Assembly: GCF_963678635.1 (NCBI RefSeq)
Contig: NC_087062.1
Location: 83,848,012 to 83,912,011, forward strand
Length of the DNA stretch: 64,000 nucleotides
Direction: 5' to 3'
Source: Symsagittifera roscoffensis
Taxonomy: Eukaryota > Xenacoelomorpha > Acoela > Convolutidae
Positions within the stretch are counted from its first letter, which is position 1; every line of letters begins with the position of its first letter. The position numbers and the translations under genes were made by a program. The notes beneath the pieces were generated by a model that saw only the letters and a list, made by a program, of their open reading frames with translations, was not told where the DNA came from and ran no database searches. Positions 44,976 through 56,026 of this stretch are shown here, in pieces.

Positions 44976-45263
44976 TGTCATACTGCTACTGCAATAGCAG
45001 TAATTGCATGATGTAATAATAACCTTCAGTGGTATCAATTATTATTATTATTATTATTATGATTATTATTATTATTATTATTATTGGTCTAAGTTCACTC
45101 GTTCAGAGACATTGGTACACAGCTGAGATCTCAGAGTTTGAATATGCTGTATCACTCTCAGTGACTATAAAACTAGACAGAGAAAACAATTAATTCATGC
45201 TACAACGAATACATTCTTGAATTATCACTACTTTTCCAACAAGATACCGTATACGATATCACA
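44976..45263 (+). repeat. 5' LTR
   Basis: 288 bp, TG...CA ends. It contains a (TTA)n microsatellite (45041-45085) and a TATA-like ACTATAAAAC (about 45162). Confidence 0.88.
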
Positions 45264-45281
45264 TGGCGCAGCCAGCAGGAT
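45264..45281 (+). other. Primer-binding site, tRNA-Ser-like
   Basis: TGGCGCAGCCAGCAGGAT directly follows the 5' LTR. TGG pairs with the CCA end of a tRNA, and the rest resembles the complement of animal tRNA-Ser 3' ends (GCAG..GGCAGGATTC), as used by mag-like elements. Confidence 0.6.
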
Positions 45282-45299
45282 TCGCAGCTCAGGACAATC

Positions 45300-46270
45300 G
45301 TACTGATATGGGAATACCCGTATTTTAGACGTCATCAAATTTAGACCCACCGTGGCAATTTAAAATCTGGTTTGAGCAATTTCTAACGGCGGTAACCGTA
45401 AAAGAAAAAGTAAACCCGGAAGTTGTGTTGGAGGATCCTAAAGACATCTTAGAAGAACCACCTCCACGACCAGAAACGCCACGAGAAGGAGAGAATGAAG
45501 CTGCGACAACAGACCAGCCAGAAACCTTAGAGATAAACTAGCAAGAGATCGAGTTATGCTGGAAAATGAGGAGAGAAGAACACGGGGCCCAAGGATTGGT
45601 CACATTGTTTATTATAATGAGGTACAGAGGAAGCTTGTATCCAGATTATTCCTCTCTCTGGCGACGGAAAGAAAGAATAAGTGCGTGACTTATGAAAGAT
45701 ATAAATTGTTCACACGAATGCAAGAATCAGAAGCTGGAGGCATTCCACGCAGCGTTAACTGAGCAAGCAGCCAGATCAGAACTTGGGACACTAGAAAGTG
45801 AGCTAGTTCGTGACTTGTTCATTTCGAAAACGAAAAATATGACGTTGCAGGATATTCGAACCGCTAGATCCAGAGGAAGTGTTGAAGAGAGCTATAAAAT
45901 TCGAACATAGGAAATTGACTGCAATGGCATTTCAGAAGACAAACCCAGCAGCAACAGTAGGAACGGGCAAAAACTACAACTCTGGTTTGAGAAAAAAAAC
46001 AAGAACAAGTGATGGCTGTCAGGAACTCAACAGAAAACACAAAAAATCAACAATATAAGAGGGAAGCAAATAAACGACAAAATAGAAACTCTAATGGAAA
46101 AACAAAACCATGTAATAGATGCGGAAGAGCACTTGACCAGGGACATTGGATATCTAACGAGCTGTTCGGCATTGGGCAAAGTTTGTAAGAATTGCCGAAA
46201 ACCCAACAACTTTGCAATAATGGTAGATCTCAGCAAAAGCGTGAAGTCATGGAAGAATCAGAAAGATCGG
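45300..46270 (+). pseudogene. Gag, frameshifted
   Basis: Capsid part in mixed frames: PWQFKIWFEQFL-like start (45350), YERYKLFTRMQESE (45690), FHAALTEQAARSELGT and SELVRDLFISKTKNM (45740-45840). A nucleocapsid-type zinc motif pair follows: CNRCGRALDQGHW (46108-46146) and CKNCRKPNNFAIM (about 46185-46225). The ELVRDLFI signature and zinc knuckles after it are those of Ty3/mag Gag. Frame changes near 45740, 45880 and 46170 break it. Confidence 0.7.
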
Positions 46271-46373
46271 AAGAGGAATGTGACCTCATAAGAGAAAGTT
46301 TCGGCTCATGTAGTGATTTTGAAGTAACTCAATACAAGCACTCAAGACGGAGAACGAAAGAATCTCGAAATAC

Positions 46374-46682
46374 GTGGGTGATAGAATTAACGAAAGCAAT
46401 CAGAAGTTAAATGGGGAAAAAATAAGAGTTCAAAAAATTGATTTACTCCGAGACCCATTGTCGAACAGGGTAAAATCAATAAAAGCCATGGTAGGAATAG
46501 ATAATCAAATCATACAACTGAGGGTAGATACCGGAAGTCCAGTCTCTTTCTTAAATTGGGCGACGACAAAAGAAATACTCGATAAATCAAACAAAGCAAG
46601 ATTCATTCCGTCCGATAAACTGAACTTGGCTACCCAGTTCGTAGACTACAATAAACAGCCAATTTGTGTTTGGGGGCATTGA
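46374..46682 (+). pseudogene. Retropepsin-type protease
   Basis: Contains LRVDTGSPVSFL (active-site DTG, about 46527) preceded by KAMVGIDNQIIQ. Length and position between Gag zinc motifs and RT fit an aspartic protease. It runs out of frame at 46682 before RT. Confidence 0.75.
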
Positions 46683-46929
46683 AGACAAGTCTTCGTTCGA
46701 CAGGCTGGGAGGTGAAAGGAGCCACTTTTCTGGTGACGGAACGTAAAACCTGATGCGTAATGGGATTGGAATTACAAGGAAAATGGGGATCGCCAACACA
46801 CAAAAACCAGCTCCGAGCAAACTGTCCAGGTTTGACGTGCTCATGTGCGACCAGTCAGAAGTTTGAAAAAACAAGTTCGTAGATAAACTTGCGATTTGTT
46901 TGATAGACAAGGAATCTCAAAAAATCACA

Positions 46930-47853
46930 AAAATCTATGTCCGATTCAAGAAAAAGGGAGAGGAATCCCAATTCATATACAGGACAAGGTTGAAAAAGAA
47001 ATTGAAAATTTGTTGAAGATCATATCACAGAGCTGGATAAATGTTCACGTGATTTCTTCATAGCCCCAATTGTAATAACAGTAAAAAAGGACAACTCGAT
47101 AAAATTGGCACTGGACGCAAAACCGATAAACAGGCAATTGTTCAAAAAAAAGTACCAAATGCCCAACGTAGATGAACTCATAGATGGGGTAAGCCAAATA
47201 GTTACAGAAAACAAAGAGAGCAGACTTTACTCCACAGTGTTAGATTTGAAGTACCCGTATAGCCAGTTAAAATTGGCTGCAGACACAGCTAAGCAGTGTA
47301 AGTTCAATATCGTTGGTGGAAAGGCTACCGGGACGTATAGATTGCTTACAGGGTTCTATGGCTTCGTAGACATACCAGCCGAATTTCAAAAAGCTATGGA
47401 AAGAACTATTAACCAGGCAAAGAACACTTTTTCTTCTTGGACGACATTCTCATTGTGTCGAAAAATAGTGAAACCGAACATGAAAAATTAGTAGAAACGG
47501 TACTAAAAAACTTGGATGACAAAAATCTGGCATTAAAGATTTCGAAATGTGAATTCTTAAAAAATCAGGTGAACTGGTTAGGACATCCATTTTTGGAGTC
47601 AGGGGTCAGTCTAAAGTTTACTGAAACAGAAGCGATACAAAATCTAAACCCACCAAAATTGCTAAAGCAGTTTAGATCATTTCTGGGTAGTATAAATCAT
47701 CAAGCAAAAATCATACCAAACGCGGCAAGCTTAACAGAAAAGCTGCGGCCTTTTCTCAAAGAGAAGAATCAAAAGAAAAAGCTGAAAAACATGAAACTAC
47801 CAGTAAAAAAATTGAGTGGGTGGTTGAACACACAGTGGTGTTTGATGCCATAA
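46930..47853 (+). pseudogene. Reverse transcriptase
   Basis: Segments in order: IPIHIQDKVEKEIE (46965), FFIAPIVITVKKDNSIKLALD (47060-47112; in pieces), KKYQMPNVDELID, STVLDLKYPYSQL (motif A, expected LDLKYAYSQL), GFYGFVDIPAEFQKAM (motif B region), then a frameshift and FLDDILIVSK (motif C, 47433-47460). The connection region is LVNWLGHPFLESGV and FRSFLGSINH. Catalytic Asp residues are present, but at least two frameshifts (about 47030 and 47425) break the ORF. Confidence 0.82.
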
Positions 47854-48893
47854 AAAACGCACTAGCGAATATTTCAAAAGTAAACTACTATGACGCTAAT
47901 CGTGAAACAAGAGTTAAATGTGACGCAAGCCACAACGGCCTGGGTGCTACATTAGAACAACAAACAGATGAAGGATCGTGGGTTCCGATCTCATTTGCAT
48001 CCAGATACCTAAATATACAAGAGAAAAAATACTCATCAAATGAACTGGAGTTACTTGCAGTTGTTTTGGAAGTTGACAGATACAAACAAAACTATTTAGG
48101 TAAACTATTTACCATCGCAACAGATCACAAAGCCCTAACATCAGCCTTAGATGGGAAAAAGTCAAACAAAACCTATCAAACCCGATTGACCCGGTGGGTC
48201 GATCGATTGTTGCCATATCAAATTAAAATTGTTCACATTCCAGGGAGGGACATGGGGATAGTCGATTATTTATCGGGTGATCCTTATAATGATCCTTGGC
48301 CCGAATCGGAATTAGACGAAAGGTTTGTAGTGGCAACAATAAACTCTTTTCACGAAGCGTTATACTGCATGAGCAGTAGACTAGAAAGCACTGGGTCGCT
48401 CAACCGGAACGAAAACGTTCTAGAATGTTCTAGAAGGAACGTTGCAAAACAGTCATCGCTTAGTGGTTGCTATGACAACCAAAACGGTCAAAAACTAACA
48501 ATGTTCGGCCGGAACGGAAAAAAAAAACTTTTGCGAGCGTCCAAACAGCTAAACAGCAGCTCACAAAGAAAGCAGATCACTTTTTCTTCATTTCGACCCA
48601 GCAAACAGTCGTGTCAAGAAACTGCAAAAACAATTCAACAATCAGTCAACAAAATTCAGAAAAAAAAACAGACTCAAAAAAGGAGATATCAGAAAACTTC
48701 AATCGCTCATATGACTGCTGGTCGGATGCACCACAGGAATGGAGAAATGATGACAGAGAGAAGAGAATTCTGGACTCGAAGTGGAATCGCTCACAGTCGA
48801 ACGAATTGTCCGAAGAGGAGGAGGTTACGGAAACACTGCAACGCACAAAAAAAAAACTTCGCGGAGGCCCGAGAAACAGAGCGGCTCGGGTAG
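47820..48893 (+). pseudogene. RNase H and RNase H-integrase spacer
   Basis: VKCDASHNGLGATLEQQ (first Asp), PISFASRYL, YSSNELELLAVV (Glu), FTIATDHKAL (Asp) and QIKIVHIPGRDM, VDYLSGDP form a complete Ty3-type RNase H (47900-48280). After about 48400 the frame becomes charged and repetitive without a known domain. It contains a heat-shock-element-like string at 48418-48435. Integrase follows in another frame. Confidence 0.82.
48418..48435 (+). promoter_or_regulatory. Heat-shock-element-like array inside pol
   Basis: TTCTAGAATGTTCTAGAA: four perfectly alternating TTC/GAA half-sites at 5-bp steps, the heat-shock-factor consensus, continued less perfectly by GGAAC. It lies in the RNase H-integrase spacer, so function is uncertain. 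Confidence 0.35.
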
Positions 48894-48920
48894 CGAAACA
48901 AGGATTCAATCAAGAGTCAA

Positions 48921-50153
48921 ATGGCAATTGCAACCGGACTAACAAAAATAGGCGGACAGCAGGCATTTTTGTTCTGGCAATTGATCGGGGGAGAATCAAA
49001 CACCACACGAAACATCAATCGGAAACTAGTGGCAACATCGGAAGAGACCGAGAAAGTACCGGAAGAGACTGATCAAGTACCAATCACCATCACACCGGCT
49101 CATCCAAATGAACGAAAATTGAGCGATGTTCAAGTAATCGAGGTGGATCTGACAAATACAGAAGACATGGAGAGCGACAAAGAAGTGTGCGCCATTGAAC
49201 CACACAAAAGGTCCAATAAACAAAAGGAACAAAAGCTGCAGAAACAGCAAACGGAGGAGTCACTGGACAATCTCTCCAAATTGTTTGATAAAAGTATCCT
49301 GGCAGAGTTGACTTCAGAGGACACGTGGATGGACCGCCTCAGACGAGTCATAGAGAGAGGAGTCAAACAAGGATTCGAGCTGATGGGACCCAATAAGAAT
49401 CTATTGTGGTCACAGATGGCGGTGCAGGACGATTGCATTCTGGTGAACAACAGGCTGGTAGTACCTCTTCAACTGAGACAAGCTGTGCTAAAACGTGTTC
49501 ATCGTGGACATCCGGGTCAAGAGGCCATGCTAGGAGTTTCACATTACATGTGTTCGCCGCATATGCACAGGGGCATAGTGAACCTCGCGGAAGAGTGTCG
49601 CAGTTGCACCAGATATGTTATGAACGTAAAATATCTCATTCCAAAAAATGCGTCAAAACCACTGCCACTGCTCACGCAACCGAGCCAAGAAGTACAATTA
49701 GATTACGCGGGACCGTTAGAAAACCACAGAGGAAAAAAGATCTACTTTCTAGCAGCTATAGATATATTCTCGAAATTTCCTTCGGTAAAGGTCACTAAAT
49801 CAACAAGTGGAAAGTGTACGGTAAAATTTTTGAGATCATACATAGACACGCATGGCATTCCGGAATCGATGCGATGTAACCAAATTTCAGGATTTAAAGG
49901 GAAAACACTCAAAAAGTTTTGCACTGAACTTAATATCGAAACAGAATTATGTCCGGTGGGTGGTCATCGGGGCTGCGGTCTAGTAGAACGAACAATACAG
50001 AGCATGAAACCAAGATTGGGAGTAATGCTGTTAGAAGAAACTAACCGATCGATCAAACTATGTCTAAATACCTTAATGCGAGACTTACGTTGGAACAAGC
50101 AGAAAACTATTCAAGTATTTCGTTTTAAGGCACATTTTGGCAGACTTCCATAA
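48921..50153 (+). pseudogene. Integrase with one catalytic Asp replaced by Asn
   Basis: The N-terminal 120 codons are acidic spacer. A zinc-binding HHCC domain follows: RVHRGHPGQEAM (H, H) and EECRSCTRY (C, C) at 49495-49620. The core has QLDYAGP (first Asp, about 49700), RCNQISGFKG where family members have R(T/S)DQGSGF (second Asp now Asn, about 49873), and GLVERTIQSM (catalytic Glu, about 49985). The frame ends after FGRLP at 50153, and the rest continues in other frames to 50460. The Asn would abolish strand transfer. Confidence 0.85.
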
Positions 50154-50461
50154 GTTTGTGATAAGTTTATAAACAATTCTGACTATTTAGACAAACAGCA
50201 TCTGGAACGATCGGCGCTAACGGCATCACAGCTAAAGCGGGAGAATCTCAAGATAGTCAGGAAGGGGATCTCAGCAGGGACACCAGCCCACTGCATAAGC
50301 AGCAAGTACACTCAGACAGGGATCGGCAGAGAGAAACCGATATCAAAGAGCTACTGGAAGCGAACACTCACTGGAACGAGGAAAGGAGAGATGCAGCGAA
50401 AAACGACATACGAAAAATTGTCGACAAAACAGGCCTATCTAATCCGGAACTCCGAAAACAG

Positions 50462-51659
50462 ATGATCCACTCCTGGGAGAAGGGATTCATAGAAGATACG
50501 GAACAGGAAAATACGCAGGCTCCGAAAAAGACAATTTTACGTAAGGACAAATTACGAAAAAGAGGCCAAGCGCTCACAAAACCGCTAAAGGGGAAAATAG
50601 TGACAGAAACAGGTTTGACAGTCAAAACGCCAACAGGGTCAATTTACAGAAAATCGGATATCGATCAAGCAAAAATTAGCCTTCAACAGGAGAAAACGCG
50701 GAGCGAAAGCAAAAGTCCATCGGCGGAACCACACAAGAAGCTACAAAGAATCAGTTCCCCAGAAAAATTAGAGGACATTAATTTGGATGAAGAACTGCGA
50801 CGGGCCGTGGAACTAGCAGATTTTGTGAATCCGGTGGATCGGTTCCAACAAAGCCAAAAAGTCATAACCTCAAAGGACACGGAAGCTGGAGGGGGTCTAA
50901 ATCTTGCCATTAAACGTGCGAAGCCAAACACAGCGGGCCCTAATTCGATTCCTGGACCTAAAACGCAAGAAGAGGTTGCATTAAAGATATCGGAGAAAAA
51001 GACGAAAGGCAAGAAACCAGACAGCAAACCGAAAAAATCGCCCAAACAAACTGCTACCGCAGTCGACCAGAGCAACGAACAATCAACCTCGACTTTGGAT
51101 ACCTCGAATAAAGACGTTCAATTGAGCTCCACTCCAAAAAACAAACAAAAGGCCAAGCTGAAGAAGATAGACTCAGAAACACGACTTGAGGACATCCTCG
51201 ACACATTTCAAAACTAAAACCTGGCACCAGCGGAGTGGGAGAGTTTTGCGGACCAACTTCTCAAGAGGGGGGTTCAAAAGATCGCGGACGACCTCAGAGG
51301 ACATGTCCAGTCAGCATCCGAACGGGATACAAGATTTGAATCTCCTCAAGGGGTTTCAGACGATTCTAGCGCCGAAGAATCGGGGGTCTGACGAAGCTCA
51401 AGACAGACTAAGAGTAAGAGCCAAAACAGTTTGGGAACCCGGTCAAACATTTCAACCCGGAAGTATCGGAGGAGTTGTCAGGGGGAACAAACTTCCAAGA
51501 ACGAAGCGACAGGCCTATAAAGTCCAAATTACGCCTCCTAGAAAGACACTTATTCAGGAAAAATTCGGCTACGCAACGCTGGACAAAGGAGTAGATTGGA
51601 ACCCTTGCTGGAGAATCTACCTGGAAAAAAAACTAAGGAAATTGAAATTCTGCAATTAA
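50462..51659 (+). pseudogene. Charged C-terminal pol region
   Basis: Lys/Glu/Ser/Thr-rich, low complexity (50462-51217), then a second frame (51186-51659) with FQPGSIGGVVRG and TKRQAYKVQI, probably the end of integrase/pol. No catalytic motif. A fragment reading GNIGGVVRRD occurs again at about 58570 and may be a relic of the same family. Confidence 0.5.
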
Positions 51660-51763
51660 AAATTTTCCAAATTCGGGAACTTTTTTTGAACTGAGTGTAT
51701 AAAACTCTTTATAGTATAAATTATTTCAAACATAGAAAAATCTATTTTCCACTCGAGGGGGTA

Positions 51764-51903
51764 TGTCATACTGCTACTGCAAAAACGGTAATTACATGAT
51801 GTTATAATAACCTTCAGTGCTATCAATTATGATTGTTATTATGATTATTATGATTATTATTATGATTATTATGATTATTATTATGATTATTATTATGATT
51901 ATG

Positions 51904-51953
<50 letters not shown>

Positions 51954-52132
51954 GTGTCCAAGGTCACGCGTTCAGAGACATTGGTACACAGCTGAGAGCT
52001 CAGTGTTTAAATCTGATGTATTACTCTCAGTGACCATAAAAATAGACAGAGAAAACTATTAATTCAAGCTACAAAAAGTACATTCTTGAATTATCACTAG
52101 TTTTCCAACTAGATACCGTATAGGATATCACA
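51764..52132 (+). repeat. 3' LTR with expanded microsatellite
   Basis: 369 bp. It is longer than the 5' LTR because the TTA microsatellite has expanded into (TTATGATTA)/(TTA)n over 51829-51951. A long run of Met-Ile codons there is an artefact of the repeat. Confidence 0.88.
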
Positions 52133-52503
52133 AAATCTTCTCAGCTAAAAAAGTCTGAAAAGAACCACACTGATCACACTTTTCATTAAACCTTTTCATA
52201 AAAAGTTAGAACAAAATGGAAAAATGTTTGCAACCTATGGGCAAATGTGCGAACTTAGCAACATATATTTGTTTTTTTTTGCCATGTTGTTGCATTTTTG
52301 CTCAACTAAATTTTATAAATACAAACGCACACATTCAAAAAACTCTTTCAGACTTTTTTCATTCAGTTAAAATTAAAAACAATCGTTCAAAAATTCCATA
52401 AAAATAATAAAATTCAAAAGTTCAAAAATTAATCTGAGTGAAAAAACCCTCGAAAACTTTGAGCTATGAGCGCGCGCCAAAAAGTATTCATATTTTCTTT
52501 TTT
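52133..52503. other. No supported gene
   Basis: AT-rich flank between the LTR element and HINE copy D; a 61-codon plus frame (52216-52401) has no domain. Confidence 0.5.
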
Positions 52504-52938
52504 GTTCCGACTTTCGATACGAAAGTAACCGAATGTTTGTGCTCGGGGTGGGTTTTTTTTTCTTCAGACAATTTTCGACTTTCTAACTAGCCACTTTTGA
52601 CGGATTTTTTTTTCTATGTCATTCAAAAGGTATTGTTGTCCTGAGCTTAAATTTGAAACCAGTGATCGTAAAAATATGGGGATTCAATCCGTCTTAGAAA
52701 TCCTTCCAAATTGGTTGAAACAAGCTTATTTGCCACAACTGATTTGTTACAAGGAGGAAATTCTATTGTTTTGTACTTAATATGGCGTGTGAGGGGATGA
52801 TTTTCACACAAAAAATTTAAATTTTAGAAAAAAAATTTTTAAATTTCATTTCAATTTTTTTAAGTTTATTACTGCTCCATAAACCTTAAAAGGCAGTCGG
52901 AACACTCAGGACTTCGCCCTAATACGAGCAGTCTTGTT
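52504..52938 (+). mobile_element. HINE copy D
   Basis: GTTCCGACTTTCGATACGAA start; GGCAGTCGGAACACTCAGGA, hairpin and ATACGAGCAGTCTTG end. About 80 bp shorter than copy A through internal deletion. Confidence 0.75.
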
Positions 52939-53609
52939 TGCTTTTTGGCTTCCTGGTGGTTTATTAGTTTGAAACTTTTCAACCAAATTTTTGATATATC
53001 TTTATTTCCCCTCTCTCTCCGGCAAAAACCAATAACCAAGTTAGCATGAATTATTAACAAAAGGGTTATTTCAACTGAGAAGTAAAAGCCCACTCCCTCT
53101 AAATTAGCTATGACAATGTGAATCAGGTTATCTTACATAAAAGAAACCTTTTGGATCTTAAACCAACGCAATACTTATAAAGCAGTACTTAAAATTAATC
53201 TTTTGCTTCGACGAAAACAAGCTGAGGTTTGAGGTTGTCGCCAATCAAGATATTCTTATCGTTATTACGTAGTTGACTTCAAATAATACCTACACATTTA
53301 AAGTCGAAAGCAGACTTCATTTTCTAACAATTCAATGGTCATGCTAATTTTTCAGTCCAAATTGTATCTTTAGAGGTTCTCTTCTGTTCAGAACATTTTG
53401 AGCAATACACTCTTTGTTTCAGTTCAATATAAGAGTGTACTGATTTTATACACTGCACTGAAAATAATTCATCTCAAAAGTGCGTACTACTTTTTGCTAT
53501 CAGCCATCAATTATTTTCATTTTTCAGTTTTTTAGTAATTTCTAACCAGAATCTCAACATTTTAAATCTTTTTACACTGACAATTTTCTGCTGCTTCTGG
53601 GAGAAAAAA

Positions 53610-55198
53610 ATGGCTTTGCAGCGAAATCATTTTACGAAAATATTGTCAGTTGTGCTGACACTTTCATTTGTGGGAATTATAGCAATGACAGTTGCAGAAA
53701 TGGGCATGTTTTTCCCAACCGAAGCCAGTGAAAAAGGTAGGCGCAAGTATGGTTCTTAGGTCCCTAAACTAAGAATTAAGTATTCATATGCTGAGCATTG
53801 TTGTTCCGTCTTTCGATACGAAAGTAACGGAATATTTGCAGACAAATTTCGACTTTTTAACTAGCCATTTTTGACGGAATTTTTTAATATCATTCAAAAG
53901 CTATTGTTGTCCTGAGCTTAAATTTGAAAAGATATTTCACCTGTGATCTTTTTTCGTAAAGTTATGGGGTTTTAAAGATTGCCATTTTGGCCAATTTGGA
54001 ACAATTAACGCGCTATATATTTCGCGCTATTAACGCGTAAGCGGAGATTTAATCCGCCTTAGAAATCGTACCAAATTGGTTCAAGAAAGCTTATATGCCA
54101 TGATTGGTATAATAATAGGATCGAAATCTATCTTTTTGCACTTTATATGGCGTGTGGGGGGATGATTTTCATAAACATTTTCAAATTTTAGAAAAAAAAT
54201 TTTCATTTTATTTTATTATATTTAATTTTTTTTGTTATTACTGCTCATGAAAACGAGCAGTCTTGTTTTAGCTTACTGCAGAATTACTTGTACCTTTTTA
54301 AAATCTCTGCAGTTCTTTAACAGATTTTTATTAAACTCCTTCAAAAATTGAATGGAACAACAATTTGCATAAATTTGTAAGTATTTTTGAAATTTTTTTT
54401 TGTAATACATGGTGAGGTGATTCTTTATTTTGTTTTATTTAAATTCGAGAAAAGTTCATTACTTTTTTGATAATAGTTGTGTAAAAAACATCTACAAAAG
54501 TATTCCTAAAAAGGGAAGGGCAGCTCAACTCGAATAAGTGATACTGAAACAAAAAACCTTATAACATTTTTGTGTATTTTCTGGGCTTCGATATTGGACT
54601 TCAAATAAAATAGTTTTCTTCAAAGGGACCCAGTTATCACACTTGTGCCTGCAAAGGCCTGTCTGAGTCTGCCATTGGTCTTATTGCCGGAATCCAGGAT
54701 GCTTTGGGAGTCATTTGCGGATTTATGATATCATATTTTGTCCACTTAAAGACTATGACACTCATTCTGCGAGTCAATTATTTCGGCTACGCATTGGCCA
54801 TCTTCATATTCGGTTCGAGCGTGTTTCTAGATTCGAAAGCGCTCTTCATTACTGTTGCAGCCCTTTCGCAGTTCATTATGGGTGTGACTTCGACGGCCTT
54901 AGCTTGCACTATCGCTCCCATACTATTCGCTCTTTACCCGCAACAGCGGGGTCTGTTGTCTACATTCAACCAGGCCTTTTCTGAAATAGGCTCTATTGCT
55001 GGGCCTCCTCTAGGTCAGTTTTTATACAACTTAGGAGGGTTTTCTGCGCCTTTTTTCACCACCGGCTCGGCTGCAGTGTGTTTTGCGACAATGATGGCTC
55101 TGTTTTTGTTGCCGTATTCAAATGAATCAATCGAGAGTCAAAACAAGGATGACGACAAGGCTGCCGAACTCACACGATTGGCAGGTTCGTTTAATTAA
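53610..55198 (+). CDS. SLC18B1-like MFS transporter, N-terminal half (two exons)
   Basis: Exon 1 is 53610-53736 (ATG, 42 codons plus one base), the intron is 53737-54656 (AAAAAG|GTAGGC ... GCAAAG|GC), and exon 2 starts at 54657 and stays open to a TAA at 55196-55198. Splicing joins EASEKG to LSESAIGLIAG in frame, matching the SLC18-type pattern FFP.EAEKKG....IGLI. Exon 1 carries transmembrane helix 1. Exon 2 carries helices 2-6 with LGQFLYNLGGF and FFTTGSA, then an acidic loop (ESQNKDDDKAAEL). Predicted product 222 residues; the family has 12 helices and about 450 residues. A donor-like GCAG|GTTCGT at 55184/55185 suggests the real gene splices on, with the second half beyond or unrecognised here. 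Likely a membrane transporter of small amines or similar solutes. Confidence 0.75.
53803..54267 (+). mobile_element. HINE copy E, inside the transporter intron
   Basis: Starts GTTCCGTCTTTCGATACGAA and ends ACTGCTC-ATGAAAAC-GAGCAGTCTTG, where the usual inner hairpin is missing. It makes up half of the 920-bp intron, same strand as the gene. Confidence 0.78.
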
Positions 55199-56026
55199 AA
55201 CCAAATAAAACCTGGGCTTAGGTAATCAGTATATGATTGAGCCAATCTTCAATAGGATGATACATAATAAGGCCATTTAAATTGTTTTTTATCGTTTGTA
55301 ACGACACGTGACAAAACTCAAGAAACAAATCGAAATTTTGTAAGAATTGAAAAATAGCACAAACATGGATGTGACATAGATTTTACATCGATGTAGTATC
55401 AATGTAGCAAAACTATCATAACTTAGATGTCACATCGATTTTTCATCGGTTTCACATCAATGTTTTCGTAATAAGTAATAGAAAAACAATGAACATAGAA
55501 AAAACATAGTTTATGTATGTATTTGTACTGGTGCATCCATGAAATATGTCAAAACAATGCAATAACAATGATACATTTCTGAATTGCAATGGAACTTCAA
55601 CCCCGGAAATCATCATAACTTACAGGGGGTCTAATTTTTTGAAACAGAATGCGCAAAAGGGTTTGATACCTGTTTTTCTGGATTCAAAATCTTGCTCATG
55701 CTAAACCAGTTTTTTTACCATTATTTTTTTTTCTTGTAGAAACTGGTACTGCAAGAGCAAGAGCAACCCGAAAAAAATCCAAGAAGGTCTGATTATGTTT
55801 GTTTTGAAGAATTGTGATTTGGCTGGTGAAATATTTTATGCAACTGGTAGCTTCCTTGCAATATGCTTATTTCATTTTTTCAGTTCAGAAAATATTAGAT
55901 TTTAAACCACCTCGATAATGCCTGAAAAACTTGCTTGAACTGATTCACCGGCTTTTTCAGCAAGGGCTCACTTAAGGGTCGTCTGACCATTTAGCCCCCA
56001 ATCAAATCAATTGCTGTTACGGGGCC
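55199..56026. other. Probable intron or 3' flank of the transporter gene
   Basis: No exon for the C-terminal half was recognised. A cluster of ACATCGAT/ATCGATGT-like words lies at 55364-55470 (TTACATCGATGTAGT, GATGTCACATCGATTTTTC). Confidence 0.4.

Larger units (their letters stand above)
44976..52132 (+). mobile_element. Ty3/mag-like LTR retrotransposon
   Basis: 5' LTR 44976-45263, primer-binding site, gag, protease, RT, RNase H, integrase and a charged C-terminal region, polypurine tract (CGAGGGGG, 51754-51761), 3' LTR 51764-52132. Both LTRs begin TGTCATACTGCTACTGCAA and end GATATCACA. Flanking bases are AAAC and AAAT, an imperfect candidate target duplication. Aligned by eye outside the microsatellite, the LTRs differ at roughly 26 of about 235 positions, so the insertion is old. 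Several frameshifts interrupt the genes. Confidence 0.88.

Noticed and set aside
51817-52062. Met-Ile-rich 81-codon frame
   Set aside because: Translation of the TTA/TTATGA microsatellite in the 3' LTR.
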